Source: Verrucomicrobiota bacterium (GTDB taxonomy: Bacteria; Verrucomicrobiota; Verrucomicrobiia; Opitutales; Opitutaceae). From it: 54,269 nt of DNA. Shown piece after piece: positions 25,111 through 33,444 of the stretch. The stretch's first letter is position 1. The number at the start of each line of letters is the position of its first letter. Made by a program: the position numbers and the translations under genes. The stretch lies in NCBI GenBank assembly GCA_030605125.1, contig JAUWBD010000006.1, positions 1-54,269 of the forward strand. The letters are read 5' to 3'. The notes beneath the pieces are model-generated. The model worked only from the letters and a program-made list of their open reading frames with translations. It ran no database searches and had not been told where the DNA came from.

Positions 25111-27444
25111 TCAGCGGATGGATGTGACCGACACGTCGTCGATCCAGAGGACGGTGCCGGCGGGACATTCGCCAAGATCGAATTGCACGAGGGCCTCCAT
25201 GCTCTCCGAACTGCGGGAGAACAGGTCGATCTCGACGGGTTTCCCGGCCTCGAGATCGTAGTGGCGGAGGATCAGCACCGGATGGGGCGGCGAGGCGCCT
25301 TGGATGCCGAGCCGGACCTTGGCGGAGCGATCAGCCGTGATGCGAGCCGAGAGCCGCACCACCGCGCCTTTGTCCACCGGGATCTTCTGCGCGAGCCGCA
25401 GCGCGTAAACGACGCCGTTGGGCTTCTTCACATGAAGCCGGGCCGCCGGACCGTGCTTGAACGGCGAGCCCTTGCCCGGGACCGTGACCTCGAGCTCGTC
25501 GCCCACCGGAGCGAAGCTGATCCAGCCGTCCAGGTGATCGTCGAAGCTCCCGTTGACCGTGAGCTCGACCGGCGCGCCGCCGAGGGCCGGCAACGCGAAC
25601 GTGGTTTCGGCGGAAGGGCGGCCCTGCAACCAGGAGATGGCGCGCACGCGGGTCGGCGTCGCGCCCGCCGGCACCCGCACCGTCCCCGTCGTGGCGAGAT
25701 CGGCGCGCGGCGCGGCGCCGTCGGTGGTCACCGCGATGCGGGCGCCGGACTGCGCGGGCACGATCTCCACGCCGCCCTCGGAGGCGGCGAGCGGGCGCAC
25801 CAACGGAGCGGGCGCCTCCATCGAGGCGGGGGCGGGCTCCAACACCAGGATACCCCAGGGCGCGAGCGGAGGGATGCGCAACGACGTGAAGCGTCCGACG
25901 CCAAGATCGGTCGTGCGGACGAGCGCCTGGTAATCGCCCGTGCGCGCCGCGGCGGCGTGGTCGGCCTCTACATAAGCCGGCGGAGTGAGGAGCCGTGCGC
26001 GCAACGGACGGCCGTCGAAAAGTCGGGAGGGATCGAGCGTCACGGAGAACTCCGAGGGAGCGTCGCGCCAATCCACGAGATGCACCACCAAGGGCGCGGA
26101 GCGATCCCGGGGCTTTGCGCGGAGAAAGGCATAGACCATCCCGCCGTCGGCCCAGACCTGCACGGGGAAATCGCGCTGGCGCTCCGGAGTGTCCACCAGT
26201 CCGCCGACCGCGCCGGCCGCGGCGTAGCCGTCGAAGAATCGCGAATTGGCGCGAATGAAGCCGGACAGGTCGGCGTAGTCCCCGGGGGAGCCGAAGTATC
26301 GGGGCGCGCTGGCCAAGGGCAGGTAGGTGTCCCACGGCATCTCCATCAACATGCCGACGGCATAGATCGTGGCCATGGACTGCCGGATGAGCAGCCGCCA
26401 ATCCGCCGTGACCTCGGCCGCGGGCCGGAGCGGCATCGTCAGGGTTTGCGCCCGTTTCTCGGCGCGCACCCGGGCGGCGAGACCATGCAGGTATTCCGGG
26501 GTCGCATGGGTGGCCGAGAGCTCGCCGATCCACCAGTCCGCCATCTGGTGGATCGCGTCGAACTCGGCGCCGCTGTTGTTGAAAGAGAGGGGCACATGGC
26601 GGCCGGCGTGGGCGGAGAGCTCCTTCCGCAGCCAGGCGTAGAAATCGAGCATCACCTGCTCCTGGAAATCCCGGAAGAGGCTTTTCAGCTCCCCGCCCGC
26701 GTAGGCGTTGAAGGCGTCTCCGACGGGCGCCCCGGCCGCCTTCAGGTGTTGGCGGTAGTCGAACGTATCGACATTTTTGATACCCAGCTCGGCGAGTTTC
26801 TTCGGCTCCAGCCTCTTCTTCAGGTAGGCGCGAAAGCCCTGCATGCTGCGCTCGCCGAAAGGGGCGCCCCAGCGGACGGCGGCCAGGTTGCCCGCGCCGT
26901 CGTCGCGCTGAAGGTCGTTCACGCCCATATCCACCAAGCGCTTCGCGTGCTTGAGCGTTCCCTCGCGGACCTCCGGATGGCATACGTCGAACCACACCCC
27001 GTCCCAAGTGCGCATCCACGGCGCGGTCGTCGGATTTTGATCCAGATCCTGGATCTGGAAATACGATTTCCAATCGGGGCGGATGGCGGAAAGCCCGTCG
27101 CTGGTGGCGGTGCTGAGGGTGCCGGAGACGGACACGTTCATCGCCCGCACCTTGGCGACAAATTCCGGCGTGAGGCCATAGATCCATTCGAGGCGGGTGG
27201 CGTGGAAACCTCGGATCGCCTCCAGCGTGTCATGCGGCTCCTTAGGTCCCCTCACCCGGGGGGCGAGTCCGCGGATCGGAATCTCGCTCGCGCGCAGACC
27301 GCCGGGGTGAGGAGGCTCCGGCGCCACCGAGTCCGCGATGTAGGACGCGGCCGGCCGCGCGACGACCGGACCAGCGACAGCCAGGAAAGCAAGGAGGAGC
27401 GAGCGCCTAAGGGCCGATCCGTGTTTCGGAAACTTGAAGAGCAT
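25111..27444 (-). CDS. Secreted TIM-barrel glycosidase-like protein with chitobiase-C-like and CBM-like domains
   Basis: A 777-aa exported protein starting MLFKFPKHGSALRRSLLLAF with cleavage near VVARP. Residues about 60-420 look like a putative glycosidase barrel (TRLEWIYGLTPEFVAKVRAM, DGVWFDVCHPEVREGTLKHA, NDLQRDDGAGN, VPLSFNNSGAEFDAIHQMADW), with acidic residues at strand ends but no family I can name. About 560-610 resembles the chitobiase/beta-hexosaminidase C-terminal motif (IAVTTDGAAPRADLA). The last ~150 residues (LTVNGSFDDHLDGWISF to LWIDDVSVTS) are CBM4/9-like. Its start overlaps the lipoprotein gene by 38 bases. The operon is headed by a palindrome of the GntR-type motif. Confidence 0.75.
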   Translation of the reverse strand: MLFKFPKHGSALRRSLLLAFLAVAGPVVARPAASYIADSVAPEPPHPGGLRASEIPIRGLAPRVRGPKEPHDTLEAIRGFHATRLEWIYGLTPEFVAKVRAMNVSVSGTLSTATSDGLSAIRPDWKSYFQIQDLDQNPTTAPWMRTWDGVWFDVCHPEVREGTLKHAKRLVDMGVNDLQRDDGAGNLAAVRWGAPFGERSMQGFRAYLKKRLEPKKLAELGIKNVDTFDYRQHLKAAGAPVGDAFNAYAGGELKSLFRDFQEQVMLDFYAWLRKELSAHAGRHVPLSFNNSGAEFDAIHQMADWWIGELSATHATPEYLHGLAARVRAEKRAQTLTMPLRPAAEVTADWRLLIRQSMATIYAVGMLMEMPWDTYLPLASAPRYFGSPGDYADLSGFIRANSRFFDGYAAAGAVGGLVDTPERQRDFPVQVWADGGMVYAFLRAKPRDRSAPLVVHLVDWRDAPSEFSVTLDPSRLFDGRPLRARLLTPPAYVEADHAAAARTGDYQALVRTTDLGVGRFTSLRIPPLAPWGILVLEPAPASMEAPAPLVRPLAASEGGVEIVPAQSGARIAVTTDGAAPRADLATTGTVRVPAGATPTRVRAISWLQGRPSAETTFALPALGGAPVELTVNGSFDDHLDGWISFAPVGDELEVTVPGKGSPFKHGPAARLHVKKPNGVVYALRLAQKIPVDKGAVVRLSARITADRSAKVRLGIQGASPPHPVLILRHYDLEAGKPVEIDLFSRSSESMEALVQFDLGECPAGTVLWIDDVSVTSIR

Positions 27445-27748
27445 GAGGGGGGTCTTGGGTGGGTTTGAAGAAAACGTGCACGCGGACGGGCGCGGCCGGA
27501 CCGCCGCCGGGGGGCGCCACCATGAGGCGCTCGTAGATCCACTCGTGGGCGGAGGGGCGCGAATCCGGCGGTCCAAACGCGTCCTGAATCGCCTCCGGGC
27601 TGGCGCGGAAGCAAAACTCGCGCAGCGATGCCGCCGGCCACGAACGCTCCTTCGGCGAGACTTGCGGCGGAGCCTTCGGAGAGCAGGCGGCCACGACCAG
27701 AGCGCCGGCCATCAAAACCGGCGCGAGAACGGGAAATACCCTGCGCAT
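27407..27748 (-). CDS. Small lipoprotein of unknown function
   Basis: A 113-aa protein starting MRRVFPVLAPVLMAG with a lipobox LVVAACS, so it is predicted to be lipidated at Cys and held in the outer or inner membrane. The remainder includes SLREFCFRASPEAIQDAFGPPDSRPSAHEWIYE split over a compact domain and ends PVRVHVFFKP; I do not recognise it. It starts two bases after the pseudopilin stop codon and overlaps the glycosidase gene, so it is fixed in this operon. Partner function with the pseudopilin is inferred only. Confidence 0.7.
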   Translation of the reverse strand: MRRVFPVLAPVLMAGALVVAACSPKAPPQVSPKERSWPAASLREFCFRASPEAIQDAFGPPDSRPSAHEWIYERLMVAPPGGGPAAPVRVHVFFKPTQDPPHALQVSETRIGP

Positions 27749-27750
27749 GA

Positions 27751-28437
27751 TCAGCGGAGCTCCCGCATCGCAGAGGATAGCTTGATGTGTCCGTCGATGA
27801 ACAGATGGAGCCGCTTGCCATCGAATATTCCCGTGGCCGGGAGCGACGTGTTGCTCGCGGACACCCAGGACTCCTGGTCCGCGGTGGTGATGATGCTGCT
27901 CCTGCGTGCCGTTTCGGAAAGTCCGTTGATTCGCTTTGGCCGGATGGAGGCGTCGGCCGCCTGCTGCATCGTGCCCGCCCATTGGCCCCAGATGTTGTCG
28001 GGGCTCGAATCGACGGCATCGAGCTTCACGTAGGTCGCTGGCGCGCGGTCCATGTCATGCTCGACGGGCGAGCCGGGGACCCGCAGCACGTCCAGGAAAC
28101 CGAAGTTCAAGGCCGGCGGCGCGCCCAGATAGGGCGCGAGAAAGTTGCCTAGGTGCGCGGTGTGGCCGGGATTCGCGGGCAGGTTTACCCACGGATAAAT
28201 CGCGATGCTCGCCGGCCCGGGCAGGACATCGCGGTGATCGTTGGCATACAGGATGATCGCCTGATGGATCTGCCGCAGATTCGAACTCGCGGCGGCTTTC
28301 TTGGCGTTACGCATCGCGCCACGCACGGTGGTGATGGTGAGCGAAGCCAGCACAGCGATGATGGCGATCACCGTGAGCAACTCGATCAGGGTAAAGGCAC
28401 GGGGGCGCCGAAAAGAAAAAGGAAGGGGTGTCCTCAT
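27751..28437 (-). CDS. Type II pseudopilin-like protein (H-X9-DG-like class)
   Basis: A 228-aa protein with a textbook prepilin N-terminus: short basic leader, then AFTLIELLTVIAIIAVLASL, cut before the Phe by a prepilin peptidase. The C-terminal part ends IFDGKRLHLFIDGHIKLSS, like the processing-associated C-terminal motif of the many pseudopilin-like proteins in Verrucomicrobiota, Lentisphaerota and Planctomycetota. It heads a four-gene minus-strand operon with a lipoprotein, a glycosidase-like protein and a LamG protein; no secretion machinery genes are present. A near-consensus palindrome lies 14 bases upstream. Likely a surface or periplasmic pseudopilus component linked to glycan handling; its exact role is not known. 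Confidence 0.88.
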   Translation of the reverse strand: MRTPLPFSFRRPRAFTLIELLTVIAIIAVLASLTITTVRGAMRNAKKAAASSNLRQIHQAIILYANDHRDVLPGPASIAIYPWVNLPANPGHTAHLGNFLAPYLGAPPALNFGFLDVLRVPGSPVEHDMDRAPATYVKLDAVDSSPDNIWGQWAGTMQQAADASIRPKRINGLSETARRSSIITTADQESWVSASNTSLPATGIFDGKRLHLFIDGHIKLSSAMRELR

Positions 28438-28450
28438 TGCGGTGCCCGAT

Positions 28451-28462
28451 GTGATCGATCAT
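28451..28462. promoter_or_regulatory. GntR-type operator, pseudopilin operon
   Basis: GTGATCGATCAT matches 10 of 12 positions of the consensus TTGWTCGAWCAA found elsewhere here. It lies 14 bases upstream of the pseudopilin start codon in the AT-rich divergent gap 28438-28596. Confidence 0.6.
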
Positions 28463-28575
28463 AACTCGCAAGTCAATCGAATTGTTTTTCAATAGCGGCT
28501 ATCCCCTAGGGAAAACATACGCATTTACCCGCTGATGCACGGTCATTTCTCGGCAAAATGATTGACGCGATATTT

Positions 28576-28587
28576 TTGTTCGATCAA
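28576..28587. promoter_or_regulatory. GntR-type operator, esterase/transporter operon
   Basis: TTGTTCGATCAA matches all 12 positions of the consensus TTGWTCGAWCAA. It lies 9 bases before the preferred start codon of the first esterase gene. An extra half-site, CGATCA, follows at 28590. Confidence 0.75.
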
Positions 28588-28596
28588 AACGATCAC

Positions 28597-29859
28597 ATGC
28601 CCCCACTTTTTCGTCCGGCGCTGCTTTCCGCGCTGCTTCCACTGCTCGAGCAGGGTGTGTCCGCGGCGCCTACGACCCCGCACGCCGCCGGCTCCGAGCA
28701 CGCGCAAGCGAACGCACCCGAAATGGTGGCGCCGGCCGACATGCTCGCCCGCCTCGTGGCCGAGGCCGGCGACACCCGCCGACTTCGCGAAAAGTTGGTC
28801 GCCGCCGCCGAGTCGGGCTCGCCGTTGAGGGTCGGCTTCATCGGCGGCTCGGTCACCTTGGGCGACGGCCCTGATCGCTACGCCACCGTGATCGTCCGCC
28901 GCCTCTGCGAGCGTCTGCGCGGCCCCGTGCAGGAAATCAACGCCGGCATCGGCGGCACCGGGTCCGACTTCGCCAGTTTCCGCGCAGCCGAAGACCTGCT
29001 CCGCGCCGCGCCCGACATCGTGTTCGTCGAGTTCGCGGTAAACGACCCCGCCACGCCCGCGGCCACCACCTCCATGGAGGCCCTGATCCGACAACTCCTC
29101 GTCCACCCCGCCCGCCCCGCGGTCGTCTTGCTCGGCATGCTCAAGCAGGACGGCGCCAACGCCCAAAACGCGCACCTGCCCGTGGCGCGCCACTACGCCT
29201 TGCCTTTCCTCAGCGTCCGCGACGCCCTCTGGCCCGCCTTCTCCGACGGACGCCTCGTCTGGGCCGATTTCTATCGCGATAGCGTCCACCCGGCGAATCC
29301 CGGCCACGCCCTCATCGGCGCCCTCGTCGGCGGCTATCTGGAAAACGTTCTCGCCTCGCCCCCGCCCTCGCCTTCTCCAACCGCGTCGCCGGCCCCGCGC
29401 GCCGCCCTGCCCGATCCGCTCGTCCCCTCCTCGGCCAACTTCGCCACGACCTCGATGCTGGACGCCTCCGGCAAAAACTCCGGTGTAATCCGTCTCGTCA
29501 AAAACGCGGGCTGGACGATTCACGAGAAATCGCGGCACGGCCCCGCCTGGGTCTCCGACGCGGCCGGCGCGGAGCTTCGTTTCGAATTCGAGGGCAACGT
29601 CGTCGCCCTCCTCGTTCACCGCGCGATGGAAAACGCCGGCGACATCGAGGCCTCCGTCGATGGCGGCCCCTTCCGACTCTTCAGCCTCCGCATCCCCTAC
29701 AAACTGATGGACAACTCGCACGTCATCCCGCTCGCCGACTCACTGCCAAACGGCGCCCACACGCTCGTGGTCCGCCACGCCGCGCCCGCCGACGCCTCCC
29801 CGGCCGCTCGCGTGGAGCTGCGCCGGATAATGAGCGCCGCCAAGGAGGGCTCGCGATGA
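28597..29859 (+). CDS. Secreted SGNH-family hydrolase with C-terminal accessory domain
   Basis: A 420-aa exported esterase. The Met at 28597 is preferred to the one at 28558 because it begins a signal peptide (MPPLFRPALLSALLPLLEQG) and leaves the operator upstream. Catalytic blocks: VGFIGGSVTLGDG (a GGS variant of GDS), GIGGTGSDF, FVEFAVNDPATP and DSVHPANPGHAL. After a Pro/Ser-rich linker near 250-265, a ~140-residue beta-rich C-terminal domain follows. The family commonly deacylates glycans. First gene of the plus-strand operon; its stop overlaps the next start by ATGA. Confidence 0.85.
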   Translation: MPPLFRPALLSALLPLLEQGVSAAPTTPHAAGSEHAQANAPEMVAPADMLARLVAEAGDTRRLREKLVAAAESGSPLRVGFIGGSVTLGDGPDRYATVIVRRLCERLRGPVQEINAGIGGTGSDFASFRAAEDLLRAAPDIVFVEFAVNDPATPAATTSMEALIRQLLVHPARPAVVLLGMLKQDGANAQNAHLPVARHYALPFLSVRDALWPAFSDGRLVWADFYRDSVHPANPGHALIGALVGGYLENVLASPPPSPSPTASPAPRAALPDPLVPSSANFATTSMLDASGKNSGVIRLVKNAGWTIHEKSRHGPAWVSDAAGAELRFEFEGNVVALLVHRAMENAGDIEASVDGGPFRLFSLRIPYKLMDNSHVIPLADSLPNGAHTLVVRHAAPADASPAARVELRRIMSAAKEGSR

Positions 29860-31232
29860 AGCTCCGCCACCTCGCGCTCGGCCTCGTCTTCGCCGCCGCC
29901 GCCCTCGCGCCCCTCGCCGCCGCCGGCGGCGCCCCGCTGCTCCGGCCCGACGACTCCTGGATCGCGCTCGGCGACAGCATCACCGAGGACGGCCAGGCGA
30001 TCCGCTGGATCGAATACTACATGCGCACCCGCCACGCCGCTCCGGCCTTTCGCGCCGCCAACGCCGGCGTGGGCGGCGACAACGCCGGCGCCGTGATGCG
30101 CCGCCTCGACCACGACGTCCTCGCCCGCCGCCCCACCGTGGTCAGCGTGATGTTCGGCATGAACGACGTCGGCCGCCACAACTACGCCGCCGACAAGACC
30201 GACGAGGCATCCCTCTTGCGCCGCCGCCAAAGCCTCGAGCACTACGAAACCAACCTGCGCGCACTGGTCCAAAAACTCCGCGCCGCCGGCGTGCGCGTCG
30301 TCCTCGTCTCCCCGACCAGCTACGAGCACTCGCCCCGCGTGCCCTCGCCGGATTTCCCCGGCATCAACGCCGCCCTGAAAAGCTGCGAAGAAATCCAGCG
30401 CAAAGTGGGCGCCGCCCAAAACGTGCCCGTCGTCAACGTGCACGAGATCTTTGATCGCTGGAACACCGAGCTGCAAAAGGAGCGTCCTGACTCGTCCCTG
30501 ATCGCGCCGGATCGCGTCCACCCCCACGCCGCCGGCCAGTTTGTCATGGCCGCCGCCTTCCTCGAAGGGGCCGGGCTCCTAGCGGAGGGCCAGATGCTAG
30601 GCTTCGACGCCAAGACGCTCGCCGCCCGAGGGGCCGACGCCCAGGGCGTGCGCCGCTCCGGCTCCGCCTGGGAAATGACGCTCGAAGTGCCGCGACTGCC
30701 CATGCTCCCCGATTGGCGCGGCCTCCCCGACGGCGTGGCCGCCGCCCTGCGCAAGCGCCTGGGCGAGGACATGCTCCGCGTGCGCCACCTCCCCGCCGGC
30801 CGCCACGAGATTTTCGCCGACGGCGCCTCCTGCGGCGTGTTCACCCACGAGGAGTGGGAGGCCGGCGTCGCCTTTGAGCGCATGCCCGAGTTTCCCCCGG
30901 TCAAACAAAGCCTGCTGCTTCGCGACACCCTCGTGAAGAAAAGCCGCGAAGAGGCGAAGCTGCGCGTGATCGAGTGGAGCGAGTTCTTCGCCTACCCGAG
31001 CAACCGCCCCGCGGTCGCGAGCGTCGAGGGCGTCACCGCCGCGCTTCAGGAGCAACGCTCCAGATCAACGCCCGCCATGCAGGACGCGATCGACCGCCGC
31101 CTGGAAAACTATCCCCGCCTCAAGGCCGCCGAGGCCGCGACGAAAGAAGCCATTCTCGCGCTCGAAAAAACGCTCGCGGAACAGGGCCGCCCCTCGCCCG
31201 TCCGGCTGCGCATCGCCTCCGCCTCGCGTTGA
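29856..31232 (+). CDS. Secreted SGNH/GDSL-family hydrolase
   Basis: A 458-aa exported hydrolase with signal peptide MKLRHLALGLVFAAAALAPL. Blocks: WIALGDSITEDGQ (Ser), AGVGGDNAGAVM (Gly), VMFGMNDVGRH (Asn) and PDRVHPHAAGQ (Asp and His). The C-terminal ~200 residues are a helical extension that is unusual for a minimal esterase. It is translationally coupled to the esterase before it, and is followed after 29 bases by the sugar-binding lipoprotein. Two different esterases side by side fit removal of more than one kind of acyl group, or acyl groups at different positions, from the imported glycan. Specificity is not visible in the sequence. Confidence 0.88.
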   Translation: MKLRHLALGLVFAAAALAPLAAAGGAPLLRPDDSWIALGDSITEDGQAIRWIEYYMRTRHAAPAFRAANAGVGGDNAGAVMRRLDHDVLARRPTVVSVMFGMNDVGRHNYAADKTDEASLLRRRQSLEHYETNLRALVQKLRAAGVRVVLVSPTSYEHSPRVPSPDFPGINAALKSCEEIQRKVGAAQNVPVVNVHEIFDRWNTELQKERPDSSLIAPDRVHPHAAGQFVMAAAFLEGAGLLAEGQMLGFDAKTLAARGADAQGVRRSGSAWEMTLEVPRLPMLPDWRGLPDGVAAALRKRLGEDMLRVRHLPAGRHEIFADGASCGVFTHEEWEAGVAFERMPEFPPVKQSLLLRDTLVKKSREEAKLRVIEWSEFFAYPSNRPAVASVEGVTAALQEQRSRSTPAMQDAIDRRLENYPRLKAAEAATKEAILALEKTLAEQGRPSPVRLRIASASR

Positions 31233-31261
31233 ACCCTCCCGCCGCCCCAAGATCCATCGTC

Positions 31262-32542
31262 ATGCCGAAGGCGCCGCTCCCGCTGGTCCTCGTCTCGCTC
31301 CTCCTGGGGCTATCCTCGCTCCTCGCGCCCGGCTGCCTGCGCCAGGAAGGCGGTCGTCAGGTGGTGCTCCGCTTCGCCAGCGCGGAGCCCAACCTCGAGC
31401 AAATCCGCGTCACCCGGGCGCTCGTCGCCGAGTTCGAGCGGCAAAATCCCGACATCCGCGTCGAGGCGGAGTTCGGAATCGCGCCGCGAAAGATCCTCGT
31501 GCAGACCGCCGCCCGCGTCGGCCCCGACATCTTCCTCTGGTGGTTCGACCTCCAGCCCCTGGTGAACAAGGGCGTGGCCGGCGACCTCGCCCCGCTCGCC
31601 GCCGAGGCCGGATTCGACTGGTCCGTCTTCCACCCGTATTTGGTGGACTACTACAGACGCGGCGACGCGATCCACGCCTTCCCCGTCCAGCTCAAGACCT
31701 ACGCCCTCGTCTATAACCGCGATCTTTTCGACGCCGCCGGCGAGCCCTACCCCGACGGCACCTGGACCTGGGACCGCTACCGCGAAGTCGCCCGCCGGCT
31801 CACCATCAAGCCCGCGCGCGGCCCTGCCCTGCAATTTGGCAACGGCCCCTTCGCCCAGTTCCGCGACTACGTCGTGCGCGCGCACGGCGGCGACTGGTTC
31901 CACCGTGAAAACGGCCGCTACGCCCCCGACACCCCAGAAAACCGCCGCGCCGTCTCGCTGATCCTCGCCCTCCTGCGCGAATCGAGCCCGCGCCCGGAGG
32001 ACATCGAGAGCTTCGGCGGCGGCTCGTTCTCCCAGGCCTTCCTCACCGGCAAGGTCGCCATGCAGATCGCGCCCGCCTGGATGATGTCGATCTTCACCCA
32101 GTCCCGCGGCAACTGGGACGTCGCCCCCGCGCCCCGTCCCGTCGAGGGGCCCGCCCGGGTGGTGTTCGACGACGCCGGCCTCGTCCTCAACGCCCGCACC
32201 GCCCACCCCGAGGCGGCCTTCAAGTTTCTTCGCTTCTACGCCGAGGCCTCGGCGATGCGGGACTTCGCCGCCGGTCGCAACGGCCTCGCCGCGCGGCGCG
32301 ACGCCAACGAACCCTTTCTCTCGCCGACGGTGCCCGGCCTCGCGCGCTACCTCGACGCCGCGGAAGCGGCCGACACGCCGATCAAGCCCGTCCTCCTCGA
32401 CGGCGACTACAACCACCTCTCCACGATCGTGAACAACGAGTTCGAGCGCCTCTTCCCCCTGGGCGAGATCGACGAGGACGAGTTTTTCCGCCGCCTCGAA
32501 CGGCGCCTCAACACTCCCGCCTCCCCCATCCAGCGCCGATGA
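31262..32542 (+). CDS. Sugar ABC transporter substrate-binding lipoprotein
   Basis: A 426-aa family-1 extracellular solute-binding protein. The start at 31262 gives a lipoprotein signal with lipobox LLAPGC. Typical segments are VTRALVAEFERQNPDIRVEAEF, PDIFLWWFDLQPLVNKG, TYALVYNRDLFDAAG and PEAAFKFLRFY. It captures an oligosaccharide and delivers it to the two permeases that follow; its stop overlaps the first permease start by ATGA. No ATPase gene is in the operon, so a shared ATPase encoded elsewhere is expected, as is common for this transporter class. A long in-frame extension upstream is rejected because it reads antisense-like through the esterase gene. Confidence 0.92.
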   Translation: MPKAPLPLVLVSLLLGLSSLLAPGCLRQEGGRQVVLRFASAEPNLEQIRVTRALVAEFERQNPDIRVEAEFGIAPRKILVQTAARVGPDIFLWWFDLQPLVNKGVAGDLAPLAAEAGFDWSVFHPYLVDYYRRGDAIHAFPVQLKTYALVYNRDLFDAAGEPYPDGTWTWDRYREVARRLTIKPARGPALQFGNGPFAQFRDYVVRAHGGDWFHRENGRYAPDTPENRRAVSLILALLRESSPRPEDIESFGGGSFSQAFLTGKVAMQIAPAWMMSIFTQSRGNWDVAPAPRPVEGPARVVFDDAGLVLNARTAHPEAAFKFLRFYAEASAMRDFAAGRNGLAARRDANEPFLSPTVPGLARYLDAAEAADTPIKPVLLDGDYNHLSTIVNNEFERLFPLGEIDEDEFFRRLERRLNTPASPIQRR

Positions 32543-33444
32543 AAAAGTGGTCCCAGCTCCTGCGCGCCCTGCCCTTCCTCGCGCCCAACCTCGCCGGCTT
32601 CCTCGTCTTCACGCTCGGGGCCGTCGTCGTGTCCTTCTACCTCAGCCTCACCGAGTGGGACCTGCTCACGCCGCCCCGCTTCGTCGGCCTCGCCAACTAC
32701 GCGTCGCTGCTCGGCTGGCACCGAGCCGAGACGGGATGGGAGCCGCTCGACCCCGAGTTCTGGCAGGCCTGCTACAACACGCTCTTCATGATGCTCGGCA
32801 TCCCGCCCACGATGCTCGGCTCCTTCCTCCTCGCCTGCGCGCTCAACCAAAAACTCGCGGGTGAACGCATCTTCCGCCTCGTGTTTTTCCTCCCGAGCAT
32901 CGTGGCCGGCGTCGCCGTCATGCTGCTCTGGAAATGGATGTTCAACGCCGACTACGGCCTCATCAACCGCGCGCTTTGGACGATCTTCGGCGTGCAAGGC
33001 CCCACCTGGCTGACCTCCGTCGCCTGGGCCAAGCCCGCGCTCATGCTCATGGGCTTCTGGACCGCCGTCGGCGGATTCAACATGATGCTCTATCTCGCCG
33101 CGCTGCAAAACGTGCCGAAGGAACTCTACGAGGCCGCCGAGATCGACGGCGCCGGCCGCTGGAGCGTCCTCTGGCACATCACCTGGCCGATGGTCACGCC
33201 CACGACCTTTTTCATCCTCACGATGAGCATCATCGGCGGCTTCCAATCGGGCTTCGACGCCGCCTACGTGATGACCGGAGGCGGCCCCGCGCGCTCCACC
33301 ACCACGATCAGCTACTTCATCTACAACCACGCCTACGAACTGCTCAACATGGGCTACGCCGCGGCCGCCGCCTGGGTGCTCTTCGCCGTGGTCTTCGTCT
33401 TCACCCTCCTCAACTGGCGCAACGCCCGCGGCCGCATGCAATGA
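32539..33444 (+). CDS. Sugar ABC transporter permease (MalF/UgpA type)
   Basis: A 301-aa inner-membrane permease with six predicted membrane helices (first FLVFTLGAVVVSFYLSL). The EAA loop that docks the ATPase is PKELYEAAEIDGAGRWSVLWHITWP, here split as EAAEIDGAG plus WPMVTP. It pairs with the permease that follows; both ends overlap neighbours by ATGA, which fits tight co-production of the two halves. The substrate should be the same oligosaccharide bound by the lipoprotein; in context probably a mannose-containing one, by inference. Confidence 0.93.
   Translation: MKKWSQLLRALPFLAPNLAGFLVFTLGAVVVSFYLSLTEWDLLTPPRFVGLANYASLLGWHRAETGWEPLDPEFWQACYNTLFMMLGIPPTMLGSFLLACALNQKLAGERIFRLVFFLPSIVAGVAVMLLWKWMFNADYGLINRALWTIFGVQGPTWLTSVAWAKPALMLMGFWTAVGGFNMMLYLAALQNVPKELYEAAEIDGAGRWSVLWHITWPMVTPTTFFILTMSIIGGFQSGFDAAYVMTGGGPARSTTTISYFIYNHAYELLNMGYAAAAAWVLFAVVFVFTLLNWRNARGRMQ

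Noticed and set aside
30974-31261. A longer start for the sugar-binding protein
   Set aside because: It would read through the end of the esterase gene in another frame and hide the lipoprotein signal that begins at 31262.
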